Source: Lucinisca nassula (taxonomy: Eukaryota > Mollusca > Bivalvia > Lucinida > Lucinidae). Taken from it: a stretch of DNA of 64,000 bases. The stretch is from the NCBI GenBank assembly GCA_963580285.1, contig OY757021.1, forward strand, positions 90,879,221 through 90,943,220, written 5' to 3'. Position numbers and translations under genes: made by a program. Shown here one piece after another: positions 1 through 10,713 of this stretch; positions within the stretch are counted from its first letter, which is position 1, and every line of letters begins with the position of its first letter. The notes beneath the pieces were generated by a model. It made no database searches. It was not told the origin of the DNA and worked only from the letters and a program-made list of their open reading frames with translations.

Positions 1-37
1 TTCATCTATGGCATCCTTGGGCTGGGGGATTGAAATT

Positions 38-76
38 TTGTTGTTGTTGTTGCTGTTGTTGTTGTTGTATTTTTAC
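38..76. repeat. (TTG)n microsatellite
   Basis: A short run of TTG/GTT triplets with one interruption (TGC). Nothing else is recognisable in the first ~230 bases. Confidence 0.9.
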
Positions 77-234
77 GAAAATCAGCTTTATAATTTGGTC
101 GCTATGGCAACATAAGAGTTTCCATAGACTTATAATGTGGAACATTGAAAAATGGCATTTACTGCCAAGCCTTTGCAGATATTTCGACGAATGTTAATAG
201 CAATGTTCCTTGAGTAAACTTCTTTCAGCCATAT

Positions 235-1310
235 GCGTTTATGCCCAGGGTGTGACAGGCCATACCCCATCCCCTCCATTTCATAAAAGGCCATATCTCA
301 TAGAAACCATTCAGATCCCGACCACCAAATCAAATATATATTCTTGTTCCCTGTGATAATACGCATTTGCTGACGCCAACCTGGGGGTCCCCTGTGTGTG
401 CTGGGGTCATGCCCCAACCCCTCTACTTCGTTAAAGGTCCAATATCTCAGAAACCGTTCATATCCCCATCCTAAACCATATTCACTCTTGTTCCTTATTA
501 TAAGACACATTCAGTAATACCAACCTAAAGGTCTCGCGGGGTGCGTCGGGACCATGCCCCACCTATTCACTTCACAAAAGGCCATATATCTGAGAAACCG
601 TTCAGAACCCCACCCCTTAATCATATATATCCCTGTTCCTTATAATAATACGCATTCAGTTGCACCAACATGGCCCCCGGGGTACCCCTGGTCATGTATG
701 TCCCGGGAAATGGCCCACCCCTCCACTTCATAAAAAGCCATATACAGTGTATTTCAGCAACTGTTAAGATCCCCACCCCTTAACCATATATTTTCTTGTT
801 CGTTATGGTAAGATTTATTCAGTCACATCAACCTGGTGCAATGTGCTGCGCCTCTCCACTTCATAAAATGCCTTATATCATAGAAGCCATTCAGATCCCC
901 ACCCCATAGTCATATATATTCTTGTTCCTTATGATTTGAAACATTCAGTCACACCAACCTGTGGACGTTCACAGGGGCTGTTCGTCCCCACTCCATTTAT
1001 TAAAAGGGCCTCATATCTCAAAATCTGTTCAGATTCCCATCCCTAAACCATATGATAAGACACATTCAGTGACAACAATCTTAGGCTTACATGTACATGG
1101 TGTCCGGTGGGGCCGTGCCCCAACCCCTCCACTGCCGAAAATGCCTTATATCTCAGAAACCGTACAGATCCCCACCCCTAAAGTATATATATTCTTGTTC
1201 CTTATGATATGGTATATTCAATGATACCAACCAGGGCTCCGTTTGGCCCATGTCCCATCCCCACCATTTCATAAAGTGCCTAATATTTCAGATACAGAGT
1301 CCACATGGGT
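235..1310. repeat. Degenerate tandem array, ~130-160 bp unit, about eight copies
   Basis: The same phrase order recurs: 'cacttcataaaaggccatat', a 'cagaaaccgttcagatcccc' block (near 309, 447, 598, 760, 890, 1025 and 1160), 'attcttgttccttat', 'acattcagt' and 'caccaacct'. Unit spacing is about 130-160 bp, with strong divergence and indels between units. Short open frames inside are by-products of the repeat. No coding function is evident. Confidence 0.8.
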
Positions 1311-1389
1311 GCTCATTTGGGTAAGGGGATTCGTTTGAGATACTTTATAATCGGTAGATTAAAACCATATCATCTTTAAATACATGGCT

Positions 1390-1820
1390 GCCAGTGGGCA
1401 GTGCCTACCAGAGCTTTGGTGAGCCTATTGGCCCATGGGCTTCTTGTAATTTTTGTCCACTGGTTCCGGAGAAGATTGTTGAAGGTTTTTACCTTATGTT
1501 GGCATGGCGGCCAACTTGGGAATGCGATCTGGACCCCGTTCGTCTATCCTATCCCCTGGATGCTTCGCGTGAAATGGCATCAATCGGCCTTGTGGTTTCA
1601 GAGGAGAAGATCTTTTAAAACGGTGTATGGACAACGGACAGACAACGGTCGACGAACAAGCGACGGAAAATGGCTATACTATAGGCTCAAGAATTAGCAT
1701 AAATGCCGGGTGAGCTAAAACACAAATTAGAAAGTGCTCCTTTCTCATGTATCAGACCATATTCACCTATGACAGTGGATGTGACTAACACTGGCACAAG
1801 CCTGGATAGGAAACAGTAGC
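1390..1820 (+). repeat. Dispersed repeat shared with 56045-56400
   Basis: Contains 'ccactggttccggagaagaa', 'cctggatgcttcgcgtgaaa', 'tggtttcagaggagaagatc' and a 'ggacagacaacggtcgac' tract. The same phrases recur in the same order just upstream of block C (56045-56400). It is either a dispersed molluscan repeat or the left flank of the block A/C duplication. Short frames on both sides are not conserved as proteins. Confidence 0.7.
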
Positions 1821-1822
1821 AT

Positions 1823-1977
1823 CACGGAAACTCGCCTATATACTTTTGACCCCATTAAACCCCATTTTATACAGTAAAATTCGGGTTTGGAGAGGTAAAC
1901 ATTATTTTACTGATTTCTGCACAAAATATACAGAGGCTGTTCGAACGGGTTCCCACAATCTATTTTAGCGGAAAATT
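1823..1977. mobile_element. Palindromic MITE, type I, degraded
   Basis: Begins 'atcacggaaactcgcctata' and runs through 'ttttgaccccattaaacccc', the typical left arm of the type I palindromic element (CATCACGAAAACACGCCTATATAA). It abuts the next, better preserved element. The central hairpin is largely decayed ('gttcgaacgggttcccac'). Confidence 0.65.
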
Positions 1978-2254
1978 CATCACGTGAACAAGTCCGTGGA
2001 ATTAAAACCCATAAAACCCTACTTTATATAGAGAAAACTGGGGTTTACGGGGCATAATCACTTTTCTTATTTCAGTTCCAGTACATAGGTTATGGGTACT
2101 GGTTAGAACCGCCTCAATGATGTGGTTCTAACGAACACCCACAACCTATGTTTGCATTATAAAAGATAACAATATCACGGATTTTCATCAGAAAAGTAGC
2201 CATTTTAAAGATGTGAAAAATACACAATATCGCACGGGTGTGTTATCGTGATGT
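1978..2254. mobile_element. Palindromic MITE, type II
   Basis: Starts CATCACGTGAACAAGTCCGTG and ends 'cgcacgggtgtgttatcgtgatg', so the ends are CATCACG/CGTGATG inverted repeats. The middle carries the family hairpin (about 2078-2150: 'ggttagaaccgcctcaatga' against 'tgtggttctaacgaacaccc') with a few mismatches. Same element type as 12372-12655 and 36245-36512. Confidence 0.75.
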
Positions 2255-2292
2255 GTAGCACATTGTGGTAAAATATTCAATTTATTTTATTC

Positions 2293-2445
2293 GCCCCCCG
2301 TCGATCGAGGTTTGGAGAAATAGATTAAGCTGTACGATGCTTCCACGCAGAGCTGCCACTGGCCATACATGAGTACTGGTAAACGCTTAAAAAGACTAAG
2401 CCTGCCCAGGCAAAGTGGTGTGAGTCAGGCTGTCCAATGCATATA
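2293..2445 (+). mobile_element. SINE-D fragment (head part)
   Basis: Carries the SINE-D head phrases 'gatgcttccacgcagagctg', 'gagtactggtaaacgctt' and 'aagcctgcccaggcaaagtg'. The tail is missing here; a tail part with the same orientation lies at 4085-4247. Confidence 0.8.
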
Positions 2446-2649
2446 ATGCATTTTGATTTATGATGGGTCACCTGGCAGTTTTCATTAAGTATGACTTAAT
2501 GACAGATAATGTTTAGGGGTCAGTAAAACTACACTCTATGTTTTCTTTTTAAATTTATCATCTCTCTCTGTATTCCTTTTATATTTTGGCTAAATAGGAC
2601 CAGCTCAGTCATTGGCCCAGAAGTCCTAGTTCAGACTGTGTACCAGTGT

Positions 2650-3600
2650 CATTATACCCCCGGCATACGAAGTATGTCAGGGGGTATATAGTTTTGGTTT
2701 TTCCGTCTGTTCGTATGTTCGTTCGTACGTTCGTTCGTCAACCTTTACGTCAAAGTTTTGCGTTAAACCTTTTTGATTGCACATATCTCTGTAACCACAG
2801 GTTGGATTTCTTCATATTTGGTACAGGATATCTCTATAGCATTACCTTTCATACGGAATATCTAAGCCCCTGGGTCAAGCCCCTGGGTGGGTTGTCTGTC
2901 TGTCCGTCTGTCTGTTCATCTACTTTTACATCAAAGTTTTGTGTTAAACCTTTATCATTGCTGATATCTCTGTAACCACATGTTAGATTCTCTTCATGTT
3001 TGGTAAAGGATATCTCTATAGCATTACCTTTCATATGGAATATCTAAGCCCCTGGGTCAAGCCCCTGGGTGGGCTGTCTGTTCATCTAATTTTACGTCAA
3101 AGTTTTGTGTTAAACCTTTTTCATTGCTGATATCTCTGTAACCACATGTTAGATTCTCTTCATGTCTGGTAAAGGATATCTCTATAGCCTTACCTTTCAT
3201 ATGGAATATCTAAGCCTCTACTTGTACGTCAAAGTTTTGTGTTAAACCTTTTTCATGGCTGATAACTCTGTAACCACATGTTAGAGTCTCTTCATGTTTG
3301 ATAAATGATTTCATGATGCATGTCCCTTTCCCCACCCACGGTGACCTTGACCTCAAGGTCACAGACTTAGAAATTTCACATTTGGTTGAAGTTTTATGTC
3401 AAAGTTTATAGATGCCTGTATGTTCTATTTGATGCCCTCACTCCCTTGGTCCATTTAGAAATTTTATGTTTGGTTTAGCTTTTATAAGCACATTTATAGA
3501 TTCTTATAGCTTCTTGACTTCATTCATATTACATACAAGCTCGAAAGATATATCAGAGGGTGACACTGGCCGGGGGTATACGTGACCCACTGGTCACTTT
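2650..3600. repeat. Tandem array, ~145-190 bp unit with GTCT/GTCC microsatellite
   Basis: Three to four units share 'tctgtaaccacatgttagat', 'ttggtaaaggatatctctat', 'acctttcatatggaatatct', 'aagcccctgggtcaagcccc' and 'tcaaagttttgtgttaaacc'. The first two carry runs of GTCTGTCC/GTTCGTAC. The array decays into 'ggtgaccttgacctcaaggt' and ends near 'gggggtatacgtgacccact', which echoes its start ('gggggtatatag'). The layout fits a bivalve satellite-plus-microsatellite mobile element; the class is inferred. Confidence 0.75.
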
Positions 3601-3824
3601 CTCTAGTTTGTACTGGGTCTGACACTGGCCACGCGGTATGCGGACCAGGCTGAACCAGTGGGGGGCGGGGGGGGGGGCGTACTTTTCAGTAGCTGCTGAT
3701 ATAATGCATCATATGCTCACAAACATGGCACTTGATCTGATCAGTACGGCTGGCACAGCGCATTTGCCATGTTGGCGATACTTGCATTTGGCTGGAAAAA
3801 ATGATAATGCTGAGTCTCAGTCGA

Positions 3825-4010
3825 ACTACTCAGCCAGTGTGAGTAGCTATCCAGTCAGCCAGTGTGACTGGTCTGCAGTTAATGTCAGTCTAGCTACTCA
3901 GCCAGTGTGAGTAACTATCCATTCAGCCAGTGTGACCGGTTTGCATTGAAATCCAGCTACTCAGCCAGTGTGAGTAACTACCCAGTCAGCCGGTGTGACT
4001 GAGTGTGAAG
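3825..4010. repeat. Tandem repeat, ~64 bp unit, three copies
   Basis: 'actcagccagtgtgagta' occurs near 3830, 3896 and 3958, each followed by 'ccagtcagccagtgtgactg' or close variants. Within each unit CAGCCAGTGTGA appears twice, so there is also a ~30 bp sub-period. Confidence 0.85.
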
Positions 4011-4084
4011 CAGCATTAACATGAAATTCCAAAGTATCAGCTACATGAAAAGTGAAAAATTGTAGCAGGCCGTTTGTAGCCTGG

Positions 4085-4247
4085 TAGAACTTGGGTAATG
4101 CATTTTGGTTTAATTGGGTGGCATGGCTTGAGATGTCATTTCATCTCAATGTTGGGTAACAGTCCCATAACACTGGAAGCAACGTGTCCAAAATGACCAC
4201 AATAGTGTTGACGGTGACGTTTAACCTCAATTCAAACAAATCAATAT
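4085..4247 (+). mobile_element. SINE-D fragment (tail part)
   Basis: Reads 'ttgagatgtcatttcatctc', 'aatgttgggtaacagtccca' and 'gacgtttaacctcaattcaa', the second half and 3' end of SINE-D on the plus strand. Confidence 0.85.
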
Positions 4248-4294
4248 ATTTGATTAGGCTTTTTTTCGAAATGGTTTACATGATTTGTTTTTGT

Positions 4295-4592
4295 TTGTTT
4301 GTATTGGAGTTTAACGGCCCAGTCAATTTAGGTCATTTTTTGAGCCGGTCAGTTAACCAAACTTTTCCTGGGCAGGCTTATACGTAAGCGATTAACCAGT
4401 ACCGTGCACACTTTTTTCGCCAGAATCTTACAACTGCCCTTCTTGAATCAGCGGAAGGGAGAGAATGACTGTAGAAAATATTTCATGATCAATCTCCACG
4501 AAAGAATGTTGCCGAAACTGGCAGGTATCGAACCCGCGTCCTCCTGATCACCAGTCAGACGCGCATCCGACTGAGCTACCAAGGCCGGCAGG
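4295..4592 (-). mobile_element. SINE-C, tRNA-derived
   Basis: On the minus strand a tRNA-like head reads 'gccggccttggtagctcagt' with an A box (TAGCTCAGTCGG) and a B box in 'gggttcgatacctgcc'. It is followed by a ~200 bp body and a 3' end complementary to 'ggagtttaacggcccagtca', i.e. ...GGCCGTTAAACTCC. A second copy is at 41385-41652. The tRNA-like head is part of the SINE, not a working tRNA gene. Confidence 0.85.
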
Positions 4593-5256
4593 GGAGTAAT
4601 GAGGATTGTTTTTTTTTATTTTATTTTTTCGACAAAATCTTATACTGAGGGTGGTTTTTAGAATTGCCTCACTGAGGCAACCCTTACAAGGACGGCATAA
4701 CAATGTTTCTGACAAGACATAAGGATCTGGAGCTATGCATGGGTTGACCAAAAATATTGAAGTATTTTACTGCCATGCCCGTCTCTATAAGAACTGACGA
4801 AAAGGAAGACCATATATGTGGTTAATTAGTAAGGACAGTGCTCCTTCAGCTGCACAGGAACATAGCAGTTAGCATCAGCTAAAACGGTGCTGACTGAAAG
4901 TACGAAAACCGGGAAAGAAAGAAAAGAATGAAAAAGAAAAAAATCTAAACATGTGTATATAGCTTTAACAAATGCATTTATTATACATAGAAAATGTATG
5001 TGGAGGCAAATAATGTATCATTTTTACAGCGCATATAATTTATTGTGAAAAAGATCAATCGTTCTAAAGGCATGGATCATACACAAGTTATGGATGGCAA
5101 GCAATCTATTAAATGATGAAGCCCATGCTTCCAGCGTCAACGTGAGTTACACATATCAGAACGATACACAAGTCTAACAGAGTCATACAGTCTTTTTGAC
5201 CTTATATGGTTCAAAACTTACAAGAAAAAAAAAACAACAAAAACTACAGCTCGCAT

Positions 5257-5560
5257 CACGTTAACAAATCCATAATTGAATTCCTCTGTAAACCCTACTT
5301 CACAAAGAAATCTTGGGAGTATAGGCATACAGTACTATTTCTGTTGTCTGTTCCAAATCATAGAGTGTACGTACTCGGCAGAACCATCTCATTGAGGCAG
5401 TTCTAACAAGCACTTACAAACTATATTTTGAGATCATAGATTGTGGGTACTCATGGGAACAACCTCATTGAGGCAGTTCTAACAAGTACCTGCAATCTTT
5501 GATTTGAGCAGAAATAAGAAAACAATGTTGCAAATTTTCATCAGAAAAATGTCAGCATTG
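5257..5560. mobile_element. Palindromic MITE with two hairpin cores
   Basis: Starts 'catcacgttaacaaatcc'. It carries two successive degraded cores ('gcagaaccatctcattgagg' near 5380 and 'gtgggtactcatgggaacaa' near 5446). Homologous double-core elements lie at 42000-42300 (block B) and 58190-58470 (block C), so it predates the duplications. Confidence 0.75.
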
Positions 5561-5650
5561 AAAATATGAAAGAACTTCAAGTGCACTGTGTACACCAAAT
5601 TAGAAGGAATTTCTTTACTGTATGAGTCTTCATTTCTTTGGAGAGACTAA

Positions 5651-5878
5651 CATTACGATAACATATCCGTGTGTCATAGCGTAATCTTTCACATCTCAAA
5701 AACGGTCATTTTCTGTCGAAAATTTGTGGCATTTTAGTCCAAACATACGTTGAGGGTACCCACACCTATGTCTTGAAACAGAAATAAGAAAAATATGTAT
5801 AACCCTATAAACCCCATTTTTTATATATTAAGTGGAGTGTAAAGGGATGTTCATTACATGGGCTTGTAAACATGACTG
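5651..5878. mobile_element. Palindromic MITE, type II, hairpin core deleted
   Basis: Starts 'cattacgataacatatccgtg' and ends 'catgggcttgtaaacatg'. The expected core is reduced to 'gttgagggtacccacacc': the stem-loop is missing between GGGTA and CCCAC. Block B (43735-43955) and block C (58763-59010) keep partial or fuller cores at the same place. Confidence 0.8.
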
Positions 5879-6212
5879 AAGAAGTCACAAAAGTTTTCTC
5901 CATTGGAAAACCAGTTGCGATGATCTATGATGTGTAGGCATGTGTACGATTAAGATACTGTCTTTGTTTTAAATATGTGCCAGTCAATTAAAGAATTGGA
6001 GACAACTTCTCTTTCAAAATATTATCGTCATTGCCAATAAGGGTCTGCTTTTAAAGGAAAGAGTTTGCTCCTAAAGAGCAAAGTCTTTCCTTTTTGAAAA
6101 GATCCCGTTTCCAGAGAGGGGAGTTATTCACATGAAAACATACAGGAACTCACAAAACATTTCACCCTTGCAAAAATCTCACGTGTCTCTATCTATTCAC
6201 CTTAAACGTATG

Positions 6213-6296
6213 TTTTGCTTGATTTGATGTTTAACGTCCCCGTCAACCATGTAAAGGTCATTTTGGAGAGGCTGCTTCCAATTGTGTGGGACTCAT
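6213..6296 (-). mobile_element. SINE-D fragment (3' part)
   Basis: 'tttaacgtccccgtcaacca' followed by 'ggtcattttggagaggctgc' and 'ccaattgtgtgggact' is the SINE-D 3' end read from the opposite strand. The head is absent. Confidence 0.8.
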
Positions 6297-6334
6297 GTAT
6301 AGAGGATATTTATTTTTTGGAGAGGAATACCAAG

Positions 6335-6544
6335 TACAGTAAAATTCCGCTATTAAGACCACTTAAAATTAAGACTAAATCTGCTTTTAGAAGCTTATTT
6401 AGAAGGTTTCAGTTATTCTATCTTTGTCTTTTCTACATACACTGTCCTCTGGTCAGGGACCACCTTTGGAACTGTTCAAAAGTGGTCTTAAAGACCAGTT
6501 TTGAACAGTCCAAAAGGTGGTCTTAATACAGGAACTTTACTGTA
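6335..6544. mobile_element. Mariner-like MITE with TA target sites
   Basis: Inverted ends TACAGTAAAATTCC and GGAACTTTACTGTA enclose ~180 bp. The second arm block ATTAAGACCAC/GTGGTCTTAAT is also inverted. The CAGT start with a TA duplication fits Tc1/mariner-derived MITEs. A homologue at the same site of block C (59401-59836) contains a further insertion; block B lacks it here but carries a relative in the RASSF-like intron (48750-48928). Confidence 0.8.
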
Positions 6545-6774
6545 TATTTCACATCATGTGTTTGAAACATCAGAATTTTCACCAATGCGAAGAAGCAAAG
6601 CACGCGTGAAAATTCTGATTTTTTAAACACACGGGAAGAAATAGTTTTGGTATTTATAGGAAAACAAAATTCTTTTCATTTTATACGTGACTTTGGTGAT
6701 TGACTGTAACTGAACAGCTATTTGGGCCATGCTTTTGTACTCGTGACAAACGGTAATTTCGTATGATGCCCATG

Positions 6775-7988
6775 CTATAAATACTGTCTAAAAGATTTAT
6801 CTTCGTGAAGTTTTGTATTCATGAAGCTTTCTATCAGACTGTCTTCACTGGTGGAAGTAGAGGGCGCACCAGAGCTTACTGATGCTAGTACATGTTTGAG
6901 TTGTTGATATTTGTCTGACAAGCCGTTGATCTGGCGTTTAGCCAGATTCTGATTAGACTCTTCTACCCACTTCTGGACATCGTTATTAATTCTGAAACTT
7001 TTGAAATTGCTACATGACTTACTGTCTCCATTGTTACTTGACTTATTGTCTTCATTGTATTTAAAAGCGCCATCTGAATCATTGTAACTATCATGAATGC
7101 AATCATCTCCTGATACAATAAATGCGTCATTTAAACCAGAAAAGTCTTTAAAAGTGGTATTCCCAATTGCTTTATTTGAATTTGAATATACAAAAGCATC
7201 ATTCAGGCTTACGTTGAAAGATATCGAGTGTTCACCGTCGCCGGGTGTACGTACACTTTCATCTAGCTCTGTTTGTTTGATATTGGAGTGGTAGTTTCGT
7301 AAACGAGAAAAGACGTCATGACCTTTTCGTAAACATTGGCTGCTGTCTACATCCGAACCATCGCCTGGTGTTCTTGATATAAATCCTGTTCTTGAGTCAT
7401 TTTGCTCGATACTTTGGTAAATCATAACGTCATTCATGAATTTCTTCAAAATATACATCTTCCCACTCATTTCTGGTGTAGCAGGTAACTTTTCACACCT
7501 GTTGTGTTCCGATGAGACAGTTCTGCTGTTTTAGAACAATTCTGTATTCTAGAACAAGCTTTTGATCTTTTCAATCTAGGCGTTTTCTCTTCTGAATAGC
7601 CAAAGTTGTTAGAAACCGCTGTGACAGCATTTACATTCTTATTTGTATTACAACACGGGTACTTGTTATTTTCTCTACCTGATGATTTTATATTGACTTT
7701 GTCTGTCAGGTTGTCTATTCTTTTCATTATAAGTTCATATTTTTCATGGCCTACTCCCCACGACCTTACTAGTTTAAGGACCCGGGTTTTGCCAGAAAGT
7801 AGTCGTTCAACACAGGATGCAGACTCGAATATGGCAAATGAACTGGCGTAAATAGTGCTGATGGCAAGCGTATCGAACACCGTTTCGACAACGTCGTCAC
7901 ATACGGTGTACTCTGTAAGACCTTTAATAGTCTTCTTGAGACCATATACTGTCAGGGAAATGTCTTTCAGTCCTGAATTCGAGACCAT
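6775..7988 (-). pseudogene. RASSF9/10-like RA-domain gene, copy A, frameshifted
   Basis: Third copy of the gene intact at 45241-46467 and 60074-61288. Reading from the ATG at 7988 (A at -3, G at +4, seven bases after a 3' splice site), residues ~6-92 form the RA-like domain with GLTEYTVCDDV, a KTRVLKL segment and SWG. Near 7527-7533 one base is missing relative to copy C (the serine-rich stretch after RIQNCS), so the frame shifts and stops at 7467 after ~173 residues. The rest of the coding sequence continues undamaged in the other frame (7470 to the stop at 6775), including both RTPGDG motifs and the conserved C-terminus ending FRQYL. A single clean lesion means either a recent pseudogene, a truncated RA-only protein, or a base-call error. 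The TATA box and first exon are preserved (10600-10713). I saw no convincing poly(A) signal. Confidence 0.75.
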
Positions 7989-7995
7989 ATTGATT
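7989..7995 (-). other. 5' UTR end and 3' splice acceptor, copy A
   Basis: On the minus strand a T-rich tract ends in TTTTTCAG, followed by AATCAAT and the ATG at 7988. All three paralogues keep this junction, which supports a spliced 5' UTR and the choice of start codon. Confidence 0.75.
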
Positions 7996-9983
7996 CTGAA
8001 AAACAAAATCAAATTACAATGAAACATCGATAACTCGAACACGGAACACGGGTGGCTTCCGTTAACCATGACTAATTCGAACTATTTTTTCTCGAATCCT
8101 TGGAGAATTAATACAATACCTCTATATACCCATATATCTAGGATGATTATTGGAGTTTTTTTTTCTGATTTCAACTTGAAAAGGTATGTTGTGTTTACTC
8201 ATTAGAAGTGTCTGATAAGGCGATTCTAATTAGTACACACAACAATCCTTTATTTAATGAAAGTGCGAAAAGATATCTTTTAGTGATCCAAATTATTTCT
8301 CATGGCAGGGCGTTGTCATTAAGTACTCTCTTTTCCTACAAGGCAAAACTTAACGTGAGGCTATCGATAACTTGAAACCACTTGCATAACAACGAGCCAC
8401 ATTGGTTGAAAACACAAAGAACCACTGCGTTCAAAATTACAACTGAGAAAGTGTGTGAGCTTGAGTGTGTGTGCGTGAGCTAGATTGTGTGAGACCTTTT
8501 GTGGTATCGAATTTTTAGGGCCTAAATGTTCTCATTGGTTCAAATACTTTTCAAAACGTATCTAATGTTTAACTCACAGAAAGGTTCCCTAACTCAATTG
8601 TGGAGACAACAGAGAAAAGAAGAAAATTATTTAACTAGTTTGTTAAAACCAGTTGGAACAAAGACAGAGGCGCGTGCCAAACAACCCAAACGCTGCATGA
8701 CTGCTAGAGCTGAAGAAACCAGTAACTGAACCACAGAGGGCCGGGCCAAATACCTAACATCGGACACCAACAATTTTATGCTTGCAACAAATTTTCAATA
8801 AAATCATGGTACATCTAATCACTTTAAACATATTGTTTTTGTGGCAATGTTTAACATTTAAAGTGTTATCCTTTCTTTGAAACTGGCCTCAAGCAGAAAA
8901 CCTTGGTATATCATAAATAAATGAATATTAATAAAACGCCAACAATGATACTAACAAGTCCTTTACAACGTGACAGGAGTTACTAACAGCAATGGAGTAA
9001 ATACCAGCCCCGTTTGTCTGTACAATTAGGCATGTCCTTCTTTATAACAAAATATAAAATAAATTTCTACTAATTATGGCACAAGCCCTCGATTTTATCA
9101 GTCCATGATATTATCCGAGGTTGTATTCACATCCGGACAACGACGTTCAGTCCTTATCGATTCTAGCCCATCAAAACAGAAAACGGAGACAATAAGATCT
9201 TTTATAATGCGCTCATTTTCCCAATTATTTATTTTTATTATTTTTTTTCACGTTGTCCGTACACAAAAGTGGCAGCCATTGAAGGTAAAATCGAATTATT
9301 GAACATATTACGATGTTAAAACATTCAGGAATATTTAATGAGGTGATAATTGGAAAAATAACAGAAAGAATTACACATCAAATATATGATATAGAACAGC
9401 AGTTGACCGCCTCTTGATGTTATAGAACTGTTTTTGTTTTCATACGCAACTCATGTAAGCATCATGAAAGCATGAAATGCATCCAGTTCATAAGTTGTTA
9501 TCATTTTAAAATAAGCGGAAAGTATATTAACTATCCCTCTCCGTTACTGTGAGCAAGAAAATTGTAACATTTTTCCCAATATAATAATAATTACAAATTC
9601 CATGCTCAGCTGAGTTAAGCATGAACAATTTTGATTTCCTGCCCTGAGTGAACATATTTGACCATTAGTTTTGTCAGCTCTTAAATAGAGCGCAAATAAA
9701 AAAGGGGTCCCACAAGTAGTGGAAAGTGTTTTTCATTATTGAATGGGTTAATCCATATACGAGATATCTAGGGCCCAAAAATGGGACGCTGGCAAACAGT
9801 GTAGACCCAGATCAGACTCCTGGTGCTGAAAGCTGAGTACGTTAAAGATATGTTTAGATTCGGGGCCATCTATCGTATACACTCAGAGCCTAACAATCGA
9901 CCCGCTAGTACTGTTAGCACTTTGATTTCCATTATAATAATACACCCGTGCTCTAAAATGGCGTTCTTATAATCTCAGGAATT

Positions 9984-10271
9984 GTCTTTTGAGTTGGGGT
10001 TTAACGTCCCCGTCAACACTATATAGGTCATTTTGGAAATCTTGCTTCCAATTTTGTGGGACTTTTACCCGACATTGAGATGAAATGAGTTCTCAAGCCC
10101 TGTCATCCAGTGAAACCAAGAGGGTTTATCAGCATGGACGGTCCGACTTGCACTGCTTTGCCTGGGCAGGCTTAGATCCTCCAAGCGGTTTACCAGTACT
10201 CGCCTGCAGTCGCCTGCGTGGAAGCATCATGCAGCCCATCTATTTCTTCAAGCCCCGTTGGGCGGGGGCCG
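9984..10271 (-). mobile_element. SINE-D, near full length, with target-site duplication
   Basis: Flanked by imperfect duplications CTCAGGAATT (9974-9983) and CTCAAGAACTT (10272-10282). Blocks B and C have a single 'tctcaagaac' at this place (near 48458 and 63664), so the insertion is specific to block A. It reads tail-first on the plus strand, ending 'gccccgttgggcgggggcc'. Confidence 0.85.
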
Positions 10272-10338
10272 CTCAAGAACTTATATATTTAAGTTGTAAA
10301 TGTCCGATAATTTTCTTGTTTATAGTCTAAATATAGGT

Positions 10339-10430
10339 TTATAGTGCTCGTTACAACTGCCTCTTTTTTGCACTAAACATGGAGGCGGTTGTAACGAGCA
10401 TCAACAATCTTTGTTTTTACTAGATATATA
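10339..10430. repeat. Degenerate palindromic core with long loop
   Basis: Arms 'gtgctcgttacaactgcctc' and 'gaggcggttgtaacgagcat' are separated by ~20 bases containing 'ttttttgcactaaacat'. Arms agree with each other at a position that differs from the family (TTACAAC/GTTGTAA), i.e. a matched change. Orthologous at 48520-48605. Confidence 0.75.
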
Positions 10431-10599
10431 TATATTTATATATATATAAAACATATCAAAAATTGTCATCTGAAAAATGCTCAGTTCTAAGAAATGACCT
10501 CGCCACTTAAGCACACGAGAATGTCATCGTAATGTTTCTGTAATTACCCGAACACACATATACATGTATGTTTCATTAAAAATGCAAGAAAATACTCAC

Positions 10600-10685
10600 T
10601 TTATATATAGGACGAGGTTCGATATTTTTTTTTCGAATATCCAACTGAGCTGACTCGATCGCAGTTATGATAGATTTTGTTTGCT
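10600..10685 (-). other. Inferred non-coding exon 1, copy A
   Basis: Lies between a TATA box and a GTGAGT donor and is conserved in block B (48960-49045), with shared 'gactcgatcgcagttatgat' and 'gattttgtttgctgtcag'. No in-frame AUG is required. The transcription start (~10680) is estimated from TATA spacing only. Confidence 0.5.
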
Positions 10686-10706
10686 GTCAGAGATGATCGA
10701 ACTTTC

Positions 10707-10713
10707 TTATATA
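10707..10713 (-). promoter_or_regulatory. TATA box of copy A
   Basis: TATATAA on the minus strand within 'cagggtatataagaaagttc'. It is ~107 bp upstream of the exon 1 donor, conserved in block B at 49072-49078. The ~180 bp upstream (to ~10900) are also conserved between A and B, consistent with a core promoter. Confidence 0.6.

Larger units (their letters stand above)
7996..10599 (-). other. Inferred 5' UTR intron of copy A
   Basis: Bounded by a GTGAGT donor at 10599 and a CAG acceptor at 7996. Apart from SINE-D (9984-10271) and decayed palindromic cores (8190-8260 and 10339-10430) it is non-repeat sequence that aligns with the introns of B and C. Conserved stretches include 'atccggacaacgacgttcag' (9132), 'gctcattttcccaattattt' (9212) and 'taccatgatattatccgagg'-like sequence near 9105. 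No open frame is conserved. Confidence 0.6.

Noticed and set aside
961..1224. Short frames inside the 235-1310 array
   Set aside because: They fall across tandem units, differ from unit to unit and have no recognisable domain.
4500..4590. tRNA gene candidates at 4500-4590, 41570-41650, 37840-37912 and 63749-63830
   Set aside because: They have A and B boxes but belong to SINE-C or SINE-A copies with the full SINE body attached, so they are SINE heads, not tRNA genes.
7606..7851. Plus-strand frames opposite the RASSF-like exon (also 46127-46330 and 60735-61151)
   Set aside because: They are antisense shadows of the conserved minus-strand exon. Length differs between copies and they lack conserved starts.
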